Shown here one piece after another: positions 1-14,700 of a DNA stretch of 64,000 nt. The notes under the pieces are model-generated. The model did no database searches. It was not told the origin of the DNA and saw only the letters and a list, made by a program, of their open reading frames with translations. Source of the stretch: Eudromia elegans (taxonomy: Eukaryota > Chordata > Aves > Tinamiformes > Tinamidae). Both the position numbers and the translations under genes were made by a program. The DNA is taken from assembly GCA_003342815.1 (NCBI GenBank), contig PTEX01000135.1, forward strand, positions 1-64,000, read 5' to 3'. Every line of letters begins with the position of its first letter. The first letter of the stretch is position 1.

Positions 1-2556
1 ATCCTATCTGCATGGGTTTCAGTACATCCACCTCGACTTCAATCAGCGGGTTCTCACTGGGCGTTCTTCCAAGTGTGCTTGGTCCAATTCCCTCAAGTTA
101 GAATTAAACATTCTCTTCTGTGGGACCTTACACTGAGAGGGCATAATTGGTAAGGCGGGTGTCCCTAGTGCTGCTAAAGAAAAGGCTTTCAGTCACATTT
201 TACGCTTTTATTTGGATTTAGGTCAACAACACAGATAAGATACTTTGGTCAAACACAAGAACAGGTTGCTCTGCTGCTCTTTGCTGGCTGCAATAAACAG
301 TAACATGGAAAAAAAATGCAGGTTCGTACTGAACACTGAATGTAGATCCTGGATTGGCACATACAGCTAATAAATACAGTGTTTGCACGTAGCATTTAAA
401 AACAGAATTGCACATGCAAGATGTAACCAGGCTACTGATCACTTTCACCATTGTCCCTTTACTATTTATATGTTATAAGCTCTTTCCTTGCCTTGTTTTT
501 CACAGCAAGAAAGAAGACTGCAACAATTTGCTGCCCTACCCAGTATTCCAGTGATTGGTCTGCTGATTTGGACAGATTCAGCAAAGGTCCTTGATAGAAT
601 TGGCATCTCCTCCGTAGCTTAGCTTGTAACATTATGCACTGTAGAGAGCCATGGAAATCCACTGAGGTGGCATGCTCGTCTGCCTAAAAGCTGGCCAGGA
701 GATGCTTATATCGAGCAAAGATACAGTAGAAGGACTGATGTGAGTGCAGCTCTTACAATATCAAGAGTAAATACTAGTACCACACAAATAAGGACATATC
801 AATAATATATTGTACAAGCTTATGCAGCAACACGTGTTGATTTGCAACATTGTACAGTTTAAATCTAAAGTGCACAGCCTCAATCTGAGGTGACAAAACA
901 GTACTATCAATATAATAAAGGCAACACAATTACAGACACAATTTATTTCCTCTTCTTTCTTCATGTCCTCATGTTACCTTGAGCCAATACTCCCTTTATC
1001 TGTTTTAGATGAAATTAAAACCACATTTCACTTGTTTCTTCTCTTCAAGTATTTTCGAGACAGCAAAACAATATTGCTTTACAAACAAAAGTTGGCCACT
1101 TAGGCAAAGGTAAAACCAAAACTTCAGTAGGGTTATAAGTAGACAAGCCCAAGCCACAAAGTTCTTACCAACATTTCCAGATGTTGAGGGGGCAAAGGGT
1201 ACGTATAACTCTCCATGCCAGTGTCATTCCTAACGCTAAGGAACGATGCAGCACGTAACTTCTGCAAGAGGTGTCTAAGCTCTGCCGTGGTTTCTAAAAA
1301 CACTTGTGTGGCTCTGCATGGGCTGTATTAGGAAGATGTAGCCTTCTCTCATTTTTTCCCCAGCGTTTGCAAAATCCCTTGAAAACAATGCTGAAGTCCA
1401 GTACTGGGAGAAACCTTCGTCAAATCTGCCTGGCACTCGGACTCCGTTACTGCCATTCAGAGTGTACTTGCATTTAATTTAGATCATATCTTGCAGACCG
1501 GTACATTAATGAAAGTCCTTACCTTGCTAATGTAGCTGTGAGACTTTATGCTATTTTTTTTAAACAGAATTTCAGTCAAATTTAATTTTCAATAGAATTT
1601 TATATTGCTTGTAACAGAAATGGTTATGACACACGTAGTTAGTCAGGCATGTGACCTTTCTGGATAGGCTTTTTTAACACAGGGCAAAGACACCGTATAT
1701 TGATTGTGCGTCTGCTTAGTTAGGCCATGTGGGAAACATAATTAGGAATAATAGCATCCTATTGTTGTACTGTAATTGATCTTATTAAGTGGCTTTAAGA
1801 GCTGCAGTACTCTTGAGGTTTTTCAGTAATCAACCCTGGAGATGTACAATCCATGTGACACGGAGAAACGAGGCACTGGTACCTCTTCAAAATATACGTG
1901 GGCTTATGTTTTAAAGGAAGCAGTAATAAATGTTTGAGGCACCTCCATCAAAAGAAAAAGAATCCTAGTTAATTTTCAGCTTCTGTCCTTGCAATTTTAT
2001 AACCCATATAAAATAAAATCTTTAGTTTACAAAATAGGATTTTATATATATATATATTTCCTTTTGTAAAACTATACCTATTTAAATACATTTGAAACGT
2101 TGCTATAGGTAAATTAGAAATTCTGTTCTAATACTATGAAAAAGACAAAATACTTTCATTTTTAAGCGTACAGCTTGTATACTTTGTTTCTCACCATCCT
2201 CCTTCCCCCAATTTGATTTTGTCACCATTTTGGGCAAATTTGGCATCATTCTGTCTGATTACTTTTAATTTAAAATAGTTACTGTGTTAAAATTGGGGAG
2301 AAAACTGTACATATCGTCTGCTCTTCCTTATATATTTCAATGCAGCTTTGTGAGTAGCTAATTATTAAAGAGGTATTCTAAAACTCAGGAAAGGACTTTA
2401 AAGGAGCCATGTTTCTTGATTTTAAACTGTACTCTACTCCAACGCCACAATATAGAAATAGATTTACTTTGGAACAAACCACAAATACATTCGCACAGTT
2501 TGTGACAACTTAATTGTCTACTTAGAGGTCCAGGAACAGCCTTTCATGCTCAATTA
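1..2556 (-). other. GAD2: GAD2 3' UTR and downstream flank
   Basis: AT-rich sequence after the stop. No open frame with recognisable protein and no transposon is visible. The transcript end cannot be fixed by eye: AATAAA on the minus strand is seen at 942-947 and 207-212, and several ATTAAA variants lie closer to the stop. A (TA)n run sits at about 2041-2059. I see no exon of a following gene. Confidence 0.5.
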
Positions 2557-2730
2557 TTATAAATCTTGTCCCAGACGTTCTATTTCATCAATCAGGAAAT
2601 CAATGTCTTGATGAGTTGCTGCTGGGTTTGAGATGACCATCCGGAAGAAGTTCACTTTGTCTCCCAGAGGCTGATAGCTCACCATGGTTGTTCCATACTC
2701 CATCATCCTGGCTTTTATCACTGGGGCCAC
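2557..2730 (-). CDS. GAD2: GAD2 exon 16 with stop (residues 526-582)
   Basis: It encodes [57 protein letters not shown] and TAA. The C-terminus equals human except Asp for Glu in LIEEIERL. The acceptor AG directly precedes GTGGCC. Confidence 0.98.
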   Translation of the reverse strand: MAPVIKARMMEYGTTMVSYQPLGDKVNFFRMVISNPAATHQDIDFLIDEIERLGQDL

Positions 2731-5700
2731 CTGTAATCGTGCACAAAAAAAAGCAGGGGGTCATTACTATTATGGCAAAAGACAGGAGATTATTATTATT
2801 ATTATTATAACTAAAAGCACAGCATGTTTTATTTTTCTATAAAGAGCTGAGAGAAGCAGTTAAAATGAAAAAAAGTCCAATCTTGACAAAAAAAATTAAC
2901 CGCTGTTAAGGGATAAATGGCTCTTTGAAAACATGTTGGATTTATCCTTTTCTTTTTGCTGCTCTTAAAATCACTGGGGATTTCTCCCCCCTACTTTCTC
3001 AGGGTTGCTGACATACAATTGGCACACAGTAACTGCTTTATTTTTGTATCCCTCAAACATACTGTTGCCATCATTTTCCATCTTTTTTTCATGTGCTAGA
3101 GTGGCATTCTATAATCAAGCTATTGTCACGTTTGCCCAGTTTACGGACTGCAGTTTTCTGAGCTGCAGGGAAAATGGCCAGAGTTCAGATAAGCGCTCCA
3201 GCAAAGAGGCAGACACAGGGAGCGCAAACTGGGAGGGCAGAGCAAGGGAGTGCCAGGCTCCCCCTAGCATAACGTCCATGGGGGTGTCATTTGCAGAATA
3301 CAGCTGGGTGGCCTTGTCCTGGGCCTCCCCGGAGATCGTTTGGGGGACTGCTGCCTGCCCGGATTCCAGTGCTCACCACGCGATGCGCTGGTATCGCTGC
3401 TTACCTTGGTGAGGCGGCTCATCCTTTCTTCGTTATCTTCCATCCCGCGCAGGCTGGGAGGTATGTACCAGAAGCAGACGTTCGTGTGCTGGGGCTAAAC
3501 ACAGAATAATAACGGTTCAGACCGTAAGAAATGCTCATAATATCTCAATTGCAATTATGCTCATGCCTTTCCCTTCTCTCGTACATCATATGGTGACAGC
3601 AATCAATGGCTTTCATTATTGTAGTCCGCTGGGAGTCATCACCATTATTAATGCAGAAAGGATAATTTTAGGCAATTTATTCCCAGGATGTCAGATGCAG
3701 AAACACACTGCCCAGCTGTGCAAATATATTTATCCCCAACTGGGAAGCATCTAGACTTTGTAGGTGCTGTCCCCTCAAGAGGCTGAAAGGAATGTGTGGA
3801 CAAGACAGCAGTCTATTACAGATAATTTAGATGTGAGGACCATGTCAATTATGTTTATTACACGACTGCCTAATGAAGAATCTGGTCTTGTAAATAGGCC
3901 TCACAGATGGCCTAAGCTTTCCTTATACTTGAGAAATTTACTGCTTCTCAATTTGGTGCACTTAGCTCCTGTATTAATATGTATGTATTAATATGTATGT
4001 ATTTAGCACCTTGGCGAGCTTAGCTGACATGGAAACACTGGGTAGAAAGGCACAAAGAAGACTCCTCTGACACTCTGTGCACTTCTTGCTATCTCCCAGC
4101 TGCCTGCCTTGCTACACTCTTTGCTGGCTGCTAAATGAACGAGTTACAGAAACTCTCCTTGCCGCCGATTCCTTGAATCACCACAAGACCTGGCAGACCA
4201 ATTCAGTGATGGTCCATGATTAGATGATGCAGTGGCATGTGGGTGTGGGATCTCTAAAGCAGTGTAGAGACACACATCCTCGTGCTGCAGAGCCAGAACA
4301 CATATCCTTGTGCTGCAGAGCCAGCACTTCAGTTACCAGGGAACAACATGCAAGTATGGAGAGCAGAAAAAGCCACAGGTCAGAGGAGAAAAGCCAGAAT
4401 AAGACAGTTTTTCACTCTTAAAAGCGACAGAGGTGCCTGTGCCAGGCCACACGTGCCGGGAGTGCTGCAGTCAGGTGTGGGACAGAGCCGCAGAGCCGGG
4501 GGCACTGCAGCACAGGCTGTAGCCTGGCCCTGCCAGACACCTCACCCTGGGGGGACCATCGCAGGCGGAGCTGCTGGCCCTGCCCTTGTGGAAACAACCC
4601 ACCTGAGACACCCGTTCCTGTCGCCTGCCCCGCTCCAGCCAGCTGAGATCCCTGTGCTCGCAGCAGTGGGGAGCTGGGCAGGCTCCAACCCGATGCTCTG
4701 GCAATGAGCAGGGGCCCAGGTCCCCACAGCCTCCTTCCATCACCAGAAGGCTGGTGGTCACTGTGTGAATGCTGCTCTAGCCCGGGAGGCCAGTGCCAAG
4801 CTCTCGTGGGGTGAGACTGTGCAGACGAAACCCTGTGCTCAGCCGCCTCATCTCCCTTCTCCCTGGAGCCCACAGAGAAGCCTAAACTGCTGCTCTTATA
4901 AGGGATGCTGCTTTTGTCACACGCTTCTCGGTTTGACCTGTTGGTAGCATCCCAATATCTGACTAAGGCAAGTGCTGGTGACCAACTGGGATACGAGGTT
5001 GCAATACATACCTTTCCATCAAACACCATTTCATAGCCTTCTCTGTTCTTTATTTTATTATATAGGTACTCGGCAAGTTCCAAGCACTTGTCAATTTGTG
5101 CTTCAAATCCTGTGGTTCCCTTTGAAGAGAGAGAGAAAAAAAAAGAAAAAAAATTAAAGTTTCGTGATTATCTGTCCTGTGAACTGACACACTGACAGGA
5201 ACATACAGCACTTGTCAAAGCAGCAGCACAAGTCACTTCTCAGAAGTCTCTGTTGGAGAGATTAAGCATCTGGTTCTGTCAGATGAAGGACACTTTCCAA
5301 TGCAGAGCTCATCCATCTTTCGCTTGTGCCACTGACGCCCCTGCAATCACTGCTGCGAAACAAGCACGAGACCCAGCCCGGTGCTGAGCAAAGGATTCGC
5401 AGGGCCTCTGACGACGGGTGCCCTTGGTGGTGATTTCTGCGCAGAGGCAGCCTGGGCTGACAAGGATGAGGGCCTCCAGGAAAGAGTGTTGAGCCCCATA
5501 CACGGGGAACCTTGCATTCTTTCAAGACATGGGATTTTATTCTCCCAGAGGAGATAAAATGATACCTTTTCCTAGCATGTTTTCTACCTTTTCCTAGATG
5601 TTTTCAGAGAGCAGCTTGAGGCCTGTAGCAGTTGAACAGTCTGCTCAGGTACTACCTGTCTCTACCACAATCCCATCTCCTCTTTCCTAATATGCACTGT

Positions 5701-8700
5701 ATAAATCAAGAGATCCAGCAATTCCCACTCCTTTGCCCTGGCAGAACCACTGTCCTCTGTTTGTGAGGCTTCTGCAGTCCCCAGCTGTGAGGCCATAGGC
5801 AAAGGATCACGGCTTGGGGCAGGGAGGAAGGAGGTAGACAGCTGGGAGAGATGAACTGCTTGAGCAACGTGCACCCTACTTGGTAACGCCAATGTCACAA
5901 GTGGGGTGTGAGGACAGAAAAAGCAGCACAAGAAAGTATGTGCTCTATGCGAAGAAAAGTCTTTGAGCAGTGGGCGTGTGTCCTGACAAACCCGCTCTGG
6001 CACTGCAGAGCTGACAAGCTCAGGTCACCGTCGCTCTGGGGACAGAGCTTCTGGCACAGGGCGGGACAGCGCAGCCCCAGCGAAAGCCCCAGGGCTTTCC
6101 GAGACCACTGGCCACTGCAGCGAGGCTGCCCCGTCCCGCAGCCACTGCAGCCACAGAAAGCGGCCGCCCACCAGCCCTCCTGCGCAGGCCCCTGCTCCTC
6201 CAGCTGTGTCTGCTCTCTGTTGCAGAACTGTTCTCAGAGTTTCAATGAAGCACATGAGGCTCCTTAAGGCTTTCTGGAAATGAGAACACGGATGTCATCT
6301 CTGAGCAAACCTGAGGCAACCTGACATAGTAGACTGAATAAGTATGTGGAAGAATTTATTTTGCAACGTTCTACAATTACGAGCAAACTGATCATTACGG
6401 CTCGTATTCCCAGAGGACACATTTTGATGAGTTTTCCTCTGCTCTACTGAAAGCTCCCTCCATATTTCCTGCATGTGATGGAACTAGGATTCAAGTCTTG
6501 GAATTGCCATGTTTAATTTCTGAATATCCTTAAAATAAAACATCTTTATATTTCCAGAAATGTTCCTAACAACATTCTTATACATAGGATATACGGTGTT
6601 AGACTCCTGAAGTTGCACAAAGCAAACACTACACAAACGCATGGAGTTCAAGTTTCAAAGTGATCTGTGCTGCTTTGAACCTAAATTGTTAAAGGTATAT
6701 AAAGAGAGAAAATAGTAATGTTTTTTTTCTTTCATGTTATATATGAGAAATTCAGGTCAGATAGTATCTAAAATGATGATGAAAGAAAAGAAACCTGTAT
6801 CTGGTGTGCATTATTTTAATGCAAACAAATATATTTCAGGCAGTCCTACCTTTGCCCTCCACATGAGCCATAGCTTGAAGACATCAACATGTCGTCCACA
6901 TTGCAAAGCCTTGTCTCCAGTGTCGTAAGACAGGTCGTAGTGCTTGTCTTGTTGAAAGAGGTAGGAAGCATGCATTTGATTGCAGCTCTGCATCAGCCCC
7001 TTGAAGAAAGAGAGGCACGAAAACGTAGCCTGGGCATAAATGTGATTACTGTTTCCAGGGTTGCTTTAGGTCTAAACAGCAGAAACTCCAAACATGTAAA
7101 TAAAGTGTCCAACTGAAGTGTCCAATTGCAAGACAAAGATCTAAAAAAGGGCAAAACCAGACTTAGCTGCTTAGTGGGTTCAGTCTCTTGTTTTCCATCT
7201 AGCGCCCAGGACACTTTGGTACCTGACCCCGCAATGTGCAGGCCTCTCCGGGAGCCAAAGCATTTTTAAACAACTTTTGGACATTGCAGCTGTGAGCGTC
7301 ATTACATGTACATTCATTCTGGCATCTATCTCTTTATTCCTTGTTCTGGTTTCCATTTCTCCTTTCCTTGGAAGGTATAATTCAGGTTGAGTCAGGCCAA
7401 GGTAATTTGATGACTATTCTAGAGAACATCACACCATTTTCCTGCCTGCTTTTGTGTCTCCTTTTTTTTTCCCTTCTTCTTTGTAGGCACCTTTCCTTGC
7501 TAAGGAGAGGTCCTCTGCAAAGCCCTGTGCTTTGTGAAGCACACTTTGTTGAAATGGTGCAGAAAGCTTTGCACAGGCAAAAGAGCCTGTGGCCTCTGAG
7601 CAGCCACCTAGAGCTACTTCTGCACGGAAAGACGCCGTTTTGGGAGGCAGCTTCTTGGTAGGACCAACAGCCAGTAATGCGAGCAAACCTGTCTCATGGA
7701 AAGCATGAGGTTTCCTTTATAGCTTTTGAAGTGAAATGCTGACAGTCATGCTGTGCTCTAGAGAAGTCCTCAGCCAGGGTTAAAATACACCTTATGGCTG
7801 TTGCTTAAAACTGTACTTTCCAGTCCAAGAAGAGTCAGCACTTGGCTGTTTATCATCAAGTTGAACCTCTGTAACTCAAAACTAAGCCAAAATGAAGGAG
7901 AAAAAAATGGCTGTCTCTTAATCTGAGCCATCTGTTCTCACTGGAGCTCAAGGATGGTACTGCCTTCACGCAGGTAGGATTTGTCTCAGGGAACTGACCC
8001 AGAGGGCAAATAAAAGCCAGCTTCTCCTTTCCTAAGCACAAGCACTTTGTGTACAATCTGTTGTGCAGCTGTTAGCAAAAGAGCAACCAACTTCTAGATA
8101 GCTGGGCTAATAACTGCTGGTCGTACAGCAGCTGTCCCAGGAACCGATGGTTATACGAAAATTACAGGCCTGAAGGGCAATTCAAGTCCTAGCACCAAGG
8201 GAAATGTGCACTTTTTATTCCAAGTGAACTTAGTGTTCCCATATTATTTTCATGCTCCCCAAAGTGAATATGTGAATCAGAGCTGGGTTGAAATATCTCT
8301 CATAAAAGTTTGGAAAGTGTAATGATGCCTAGATGCTCAACCAAATGTCATATTGCATTTATAGCATGCTATTGTAAAAGGACTAGATTTTGCTTTCAGT
8401 TACAATCTATGCTACACAGAAACTAGAGAGGTTAGACAGCTGTTCCCCACAAATTAGTTAGGACATTTTGAAAGCAAAGCCACAAAACTCTGTTAAGCTA
8501 TTCCCATTTATTGTCCTATCAAATCAACTAGACAGCCATTTTAATTCCCTTTTGCACTCACAGCCTGAACAAATAATTAGAGGTTTCTTTCGCAGTTTCT
8601 TTTAGAATATTCACCACATTATCAAATATTAGCTATGGCACAGTTAGGAGGACACATGCAGGATTTCCAGAAACAAAATACCAAAAAGAACCAGGGAAAG

Positions 8701-11700
8701 AAGTAGATGGAGATATACCTCTTCTCTCACCAGCAGGGCTGAGCACTGCAGCGGGACGCCCATCATCTTGTGCGGGTTCCAGGTCACTGAATTGGCCCTG
8801 TGACAGTAAACCACACTCAACTGAGACACTACACGCCGTGGTGAAACCATGGAGACATTTTGTAATAAAAATGTAGCACAGGGCACCTTTCTTTTATCTG
8901 AGCAAGCAAGGCTGAAAATAATCATGAGTGTTATTAAGAAAGCAATGCCTTCATGAGGGACCTAATTTGCTCTAGTTGCTTTTTGGATGACAGTCCTGGC
9001 AATTTACCATGGGATGATTGCTCTCTCTGCTAGGCTTAATCAGTATGCAACTTTCTGGAGAGTCATCTATACTTCATAAATAAAGAACAAGTTTCCCCAA
9101 AACACCCACTTGACCAATGGACTTTCTCAAGGAACATGGTTTTTAAAGATGGAGATAAGAAACAGGCAAATTTGGTTCTTGTTGCAGTAAGATTTAAATA
9201 ACACAGGCATTACCGAAAACTCCTTTTAATCCTTCTGGGCAGCTGTGAGTCTCTGAGGAAGCTGGAAAGCTTGTCCAAAAATATGTTTTCTCATTGCTCT
9301 GTTGATGGTAAACTGTCATGTATCTTTGACTTTAGGTGGGCTATGATAATTCATACAACCAGAGGATTAGGTCCCAAATCACTACTGCAATAAACACAGC
9401 ACTATGCATCTTCTACATGATAATGGAGCCTGCTGATCTTCCTAGCTGTCCACCAGATGTTGTGAATGAACAGGCACAATAAAGACTAGAGAAGAGACTT
9501 TGGGACTATGGCAAGAGCTGAATGGAGAACTGTCCAGTTCTTTATTGTCTTAATCCTATGTTATGCTTGACTGGTTATTTGTAAATAACTATTATTACAT
9601 ATGTTGATTAGCCAGCGGATGTATACATTAGCATCCCAGTTGGCAGGCTGTCAAGGATGCATAGTGCACATGATTTCATTTAGTTCAGTGATTTGAGTTT
9701 TGAGAGTATATATTGGTATATATATACAGGGCCTGGTATATATACACTTAAAGGACCCAGGATGCACCTGCAGGTAGCGAGTCTGTGAACAGAGATTTGA
9801 ATCTGGCACTATTTTCCTTCGTAGGATACAGATGTATGTAGGCTCCTGTTGTTTCCTACAAGGTTGCTTTTTACTCCTTCAAAGCAAGCTACTCCAAAAT
9901 GCTCATGGACACTGTGCAGCACGTTCTTCTTTGCTATTTAAAGGGAACTGTGCAGGGACCTGATGAAAAATCTGAAGGGAACAGCCTTCACAGGGAACAT
10001 CTGGCCACTTGGCTGGGCTTTTCGAGTATTTGGCAGCTTTTAATCAGCTCAGAGTCAGTCTTCTGATTACAGCGCCAGAGCTAATGATTCTGAACATGCA
10101 CTGAGGTCTATGGATTTCCTTTGATATGATACTTTTTCATTTTTATCTGTGCCTACACAGAATCAAGCAGAAATTCTTTAAGAGCCTTCTAGGTAACAGT
10201 AGTGGTATGGATTTTCTCAAGTAAAAGGATTATTTACTGACAACAGCCAGATGTTAATTATCTGCCTACAAAATTTAATTTACCCTAAGGTCATCTATTT
10301 CCTCATATTCATGCCAATTGCACACACAACCAAATTACTTACATAAAATAAAAAGTCCACCATTTTTCATTTGTTATCAGTTATTCTGGGCTTCTGCCAT
10401 TGGCATGTGCTTAAATAAAAAGCTGGGTGAAAGTAACAGGAAAAAAAGCGATACGGACCCACAAGATGTTTTTTATGCTATATTTGTTTAATAACTGATA
10501 CCAAACACTTACGTGTTTTTGTGACTGTGGATCCGACACAAGAGAGAAAGCAGAAAAGTTTTCCTTTAGGGATTCCTAGTGGGTAACTGGAAAGTACTAA
10601 GACTGGTAGAATTTGGCCCTCAGTCATTATAAAAGCAGCCTGAGATCCAGCAGATCTCCTTTAAAGGTGCCCACATTTGATACCTGGACAAACTGAGCTG
10701 CTGTGCCTATCAACAGGACTGGAAATGACAAATTCCATTAATACATTGCCGACCACGTGAAGGTGGCACTTATCAAAATACTGGAAGAACTCCAGTGGAG
10801 TTGTGGATCTGGAGTGTAGTATTTATTATCTTATATGTTCAATGTGAACTCCTCATTCTAGCAGAATTTGGAGCATCTGGAGGGTCAAACTCTACTTTTG
10901 TAGTCTGTCCTGATAGATTTCTGCGTAGATTTTTCTAACATGGCGCATATTTGGATGTATATCCTTTTTAAGTACAATATGTAAGTTTGCAGCATTCAAG
11001 GCAGTCTTGGCTGAAATCTATCAAATTTATAGAATCACTGGCTGCTCTCCAAATTCTGCAAATGTGAGATGTATAAGAACTGAATGGAATCATCAAAGTA
11101 TCTTCCTAAGACTTAGGAACAGGATCAGGAAGTTGTTTGCAATTTTAATTGTCAAGGAACAGTAATTCTGTTAGGAGATAAAAAAGGCAGAGGACAGTAA
11201 TAGTTTAATCTTAAACAGAATGAGCTTCAAAAAGCTGGCTAAACCTAGTCCAGCAGTGTGTTCCCAGCAAGAGGCCTGGGAATTACACAGAGCAAGACAA
11301 GCACCCCAAGTACTTCCCCAAATGTGCTCTGAGGTTCCAGTCATTTGTGGACTTCCTGAATGGGTTTTATTTGCCTATGTACTTACCTAGCCTCCCCGTA
11401 ACACAAAACTTAACATCCTTTGGCAAGGAGTTCCACAGTTGAGCTATACATTTCTCAATAAACTGTTCATAATTTTAAGCTCAGTCTTTCTAGACACCAA
11501 ACTGGATTACTATCATTTATGTTCATCTGTCTGCATTTGTAATGTTCATGAACTCACAAGCACCACTGTGTACTCCCAGGTGCAGATTTACAGAGACAAC
11601 CTCACTGGCATGGCTTGGAGGAGGGGATCCTTTCCATGAGGGACAGAGCACTGCTCAGAGACTGACACAACCTCTGGCCAGACAGCAGGTGCAGCCACCT

Positions 11701-14700
11701 TTTATATTTAGACTTCAGCATGCAAGATCACCAAGATTCATTTCTTAAAGAAATGCAATTGCTAATTCATTGCAGACAGTGAAGCGGAGAGGGACACACA
11801 AACCATGCTGGATCTGAGAATGCACATTACAAGGAATAAGAAGACAAATATGAAATGTCCACTGTTTGTCCTACCCAAAAAAAAAGAAAAAAAGAAAAAA
11901 GAAAAAAGAAAAAAAGAAAAAAAGAAAAAAGAAAAAAGAAAAAAAAGAAAAAAGAAAAAAGAAAAAAAGAAAAAAGAAAAAANNNNNNNNNNNNNNNNNN
12001 NNNNNNNNNNNNNNNNNNNNNNNNNNNNNNNNNNNNNNNNNNNNNNNNNNNNNNNNNNNNNNNNNNNNNNNNNNNNNNNNNNNNNNNNNNNNNNNNNNNN
12101 NNAAAAAAAAAGAAAAAAAAGAAAAAAAGAAAAAGCAGTACCACAATGAAGACTTAGCATTGTTACTTCAACCAGAAGGGCATTTTACATGACTTCTTTT
12201 TCATATTTTATCTCAGACATAATATTGACTGATTTTTATTTGTATTTATAGGCATTGCTATGGCAATCAAAAATGAGTTAAAACACCTAATAATTTGTTA
12301 ATAAATCATACCTTTCGACACCATTTAGCTTCCATTTGTGCTTTCTGGACATCAGCAGCCCTCCACCCCATGCTCCCTAGAAAGCAAGACACATTATCTG
12401 AATGAGGAGGAGAGATCTCTGCATTTCCCTACAATAACACCTGTGAGTACCCATCAGTGTGGGGCAGATGAGGCCTGGGGCATTGGCTGAACTATTTCTT
12501 TCCAATAGCTTGGAAGCAGCGTTCTATATACCAGGATCTGCGTGCCAACCCCTACTGCTGTTAATTCCTCCCTCACCACCTCATCTGACAGTGACACTTT
12601 GGGTGGCCTCAGGCTGTAATTACCACCACCTCCTAGAGCTGCTCAAGGGTGAGATGGCTTTTGTCATTTTGTGACTAACGTTGATAACAAAATGGCCCAG
12701 GATCTCAGTTGCTGTGGGGTTTTTGGGGCATGTTTCTATCCCTACCCTTTTGCTTTTCCTTACAGAGACCGGGGACATGCAGACACTTCATGTGACTGGG
12801 AAGTAGTTCAAGGTAAGTATGAAAATTGGAATCATCCAATTTCTTTAAACTGGAATCATCTTGACTAATGCTGTAATCCAAGAGCAAGATTTCCAGTCCT
12901 ATGCAAATTTGATTACTAAGCCTTTTTGGAGAAGCATTTATAAAAAATGACAGAAACCCCTTTCAGAGCTGAAAGATGATCATCTAGAAAGATTTCGAGG
13001 TGAGAAACCAGTTAAAGCTATGTAGCCAGCCTGATACATTCCTATGGTACTTGCATTAATCTATTCAGTGATTTGGTGAACTTAGCTACAGACAAATGTA
13101 ATCTTCTCCTTATGCATTTATTTTGCAGCTACTGCAGCAGCTGAGAATGCGCTGGGTATGGTTTTTATATATTTTCTGTATTAACAGTATTAAGTGATGA
13201 AGGTGAAGGCAAAAGGCATGCAAACTAGGTGATCTGAAGTGTCCTAGTTGCTAAAATCACTGCACAGTTATAGTTCCTATGATGTCCTACTGGTACCTGA
13301 GCTTATCAGAGGAGAAGAAATCACCCCTTAGACTTTAAGAGTTAATTACAGGGACCAAGCAGAGTGTTATCTGTACAAGAAGACACCATCCAAGGTGACT
13401 AAATTCATGCTGTCGTGCCTTGTAATCCCGCCTCCCGCATGAGATGGTACTTACATCCACATGCATCCAGATTTTGTATTTCTTGCAGATGTCTGCAATA
13501 GCTATGAGTGGATCAAATGCCCCGTAAACTGTCGTTCCTGCTGTGGCGCTCACCAGGAATGGGACAAAGCCCTGCAAGAGAGCACGGAGGTGTTGGCCCC
13601 AGTGTATGGTGTCCAGACCAAGCAGCCACCGTCCCCTTCCTCTCTGGCACCTAAAACCTCAACTATGGCCCACAAGTGTTTCCTAGAGGACATAGCTACA
13701 ACACCGTTTTTCCTAGTTTAGAGCTAGCACTATTACAGTTTCTGCCTTAAGGTGGCAGCAAACTTCCAAACCCGTCTCCTCCAGTTACTGCAGCAAGGAT
13801 AGATGAGGCAGGCAAGCTCTGGGGAGGACAATTCCTCCCCATACCACCTGCCTGAGGGAAAAAGGGTTGCTCTGTATGGAGGTGAGGAAAACAAGCCTTT
13901 TCCATAAGGCACGGTGGTGCATGAAACCTCTCTGGTGCTTGGTGCTCTGGGCCGCTGTATAACGAGGCTCAAGGACTGCATGAAGTTGCAGGAACATGGG
14001 GTGGTGGGACCATCTCTTGGTCTTCCTCTGCTAAGTGATGAGCAGCACAGAGCAGGACATGCTGTTTCTCACACAGCTCTCGCACTATAAGCACTGGAGT
14101 CTGCAGTAATTTCTACCAGTATTTCATCTTAAATTCACCTGCATTCCATTATTCATAAACTCTACTCAGCCATGAAGTGAAGAAAGTGTACATTTCTTGA
14201 AGGACTGGGACTTAGGCTACTAAAAGGGTCTGATTTTCCTTCTACTAAATAAAACATATAGTTGGTAAGTTTGGGTGGAACTTTTATTGTCATTTTATCT
14301 TATTCTTTCTACTGTATGACTTTTCTTGGACAGAGTGAACTCTTAATAAAGATTGGTGTTACATCAGCTTTGAACTCTGCGTTTCTAATGATTACTTGCA
14401 CAAATGTTGGCATAGGCAAAGGGCTAAATCCACTCCATATTTTAATCTGATTCATAGAATCAAGAATCATTAAGGTTGGAAGGGACCTCTAGAGATCATC
14501 TAGTCCAACCCCTGCACATGCAGGGACCTCTAGAGCATGTGGCAGAGGGGGCCATCCAGATAGGTTTGAAAGATCTCCAGAGCAGGAGACTCCACAACCT
14601 CTCTGGGCAGCCTGTTCCAGGGCTCTGTCACCCTCACTGTTAAGAAATTTTTCCTTAAGTTCCTCTGGAACTTTTGGTGCTTCAATTTTTGGCCATTTCC

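Larger units (their letters stand above)
3495..5011 (-). other. GAD2: GAD2 intron 14
   Basis: It holds two short tandem duplications (entered separately) and a GC-richer stretch at about 4430-4870. The open frames in that stretch have no recognisable domains. Confidence 0.9.
8798..12311 (-). other. GAD2: GAD2 intron 11
   Basis: Mostly anonymous AT-rich sequence. A small TA-rich patch near 9705-9748 repeats GGTATATAT twice. Near its 5' end (reading the gene) are the purine tract and assembly gap entered separately. Confidence 0.85.

Noticed and set aside
1..2556. Possible first exon of a downstream neighbour (APBB1IP follows GAD2 in human, from memory)
   Set aside because: No coding segment or CpG-rich promoter is visible in this AT-rich stretch.
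11805..12192. Lysine- or phenylalanine-rich open frames over the purine tract
   Set aside because: They are translations of a simple repeat and of an assembly gap.
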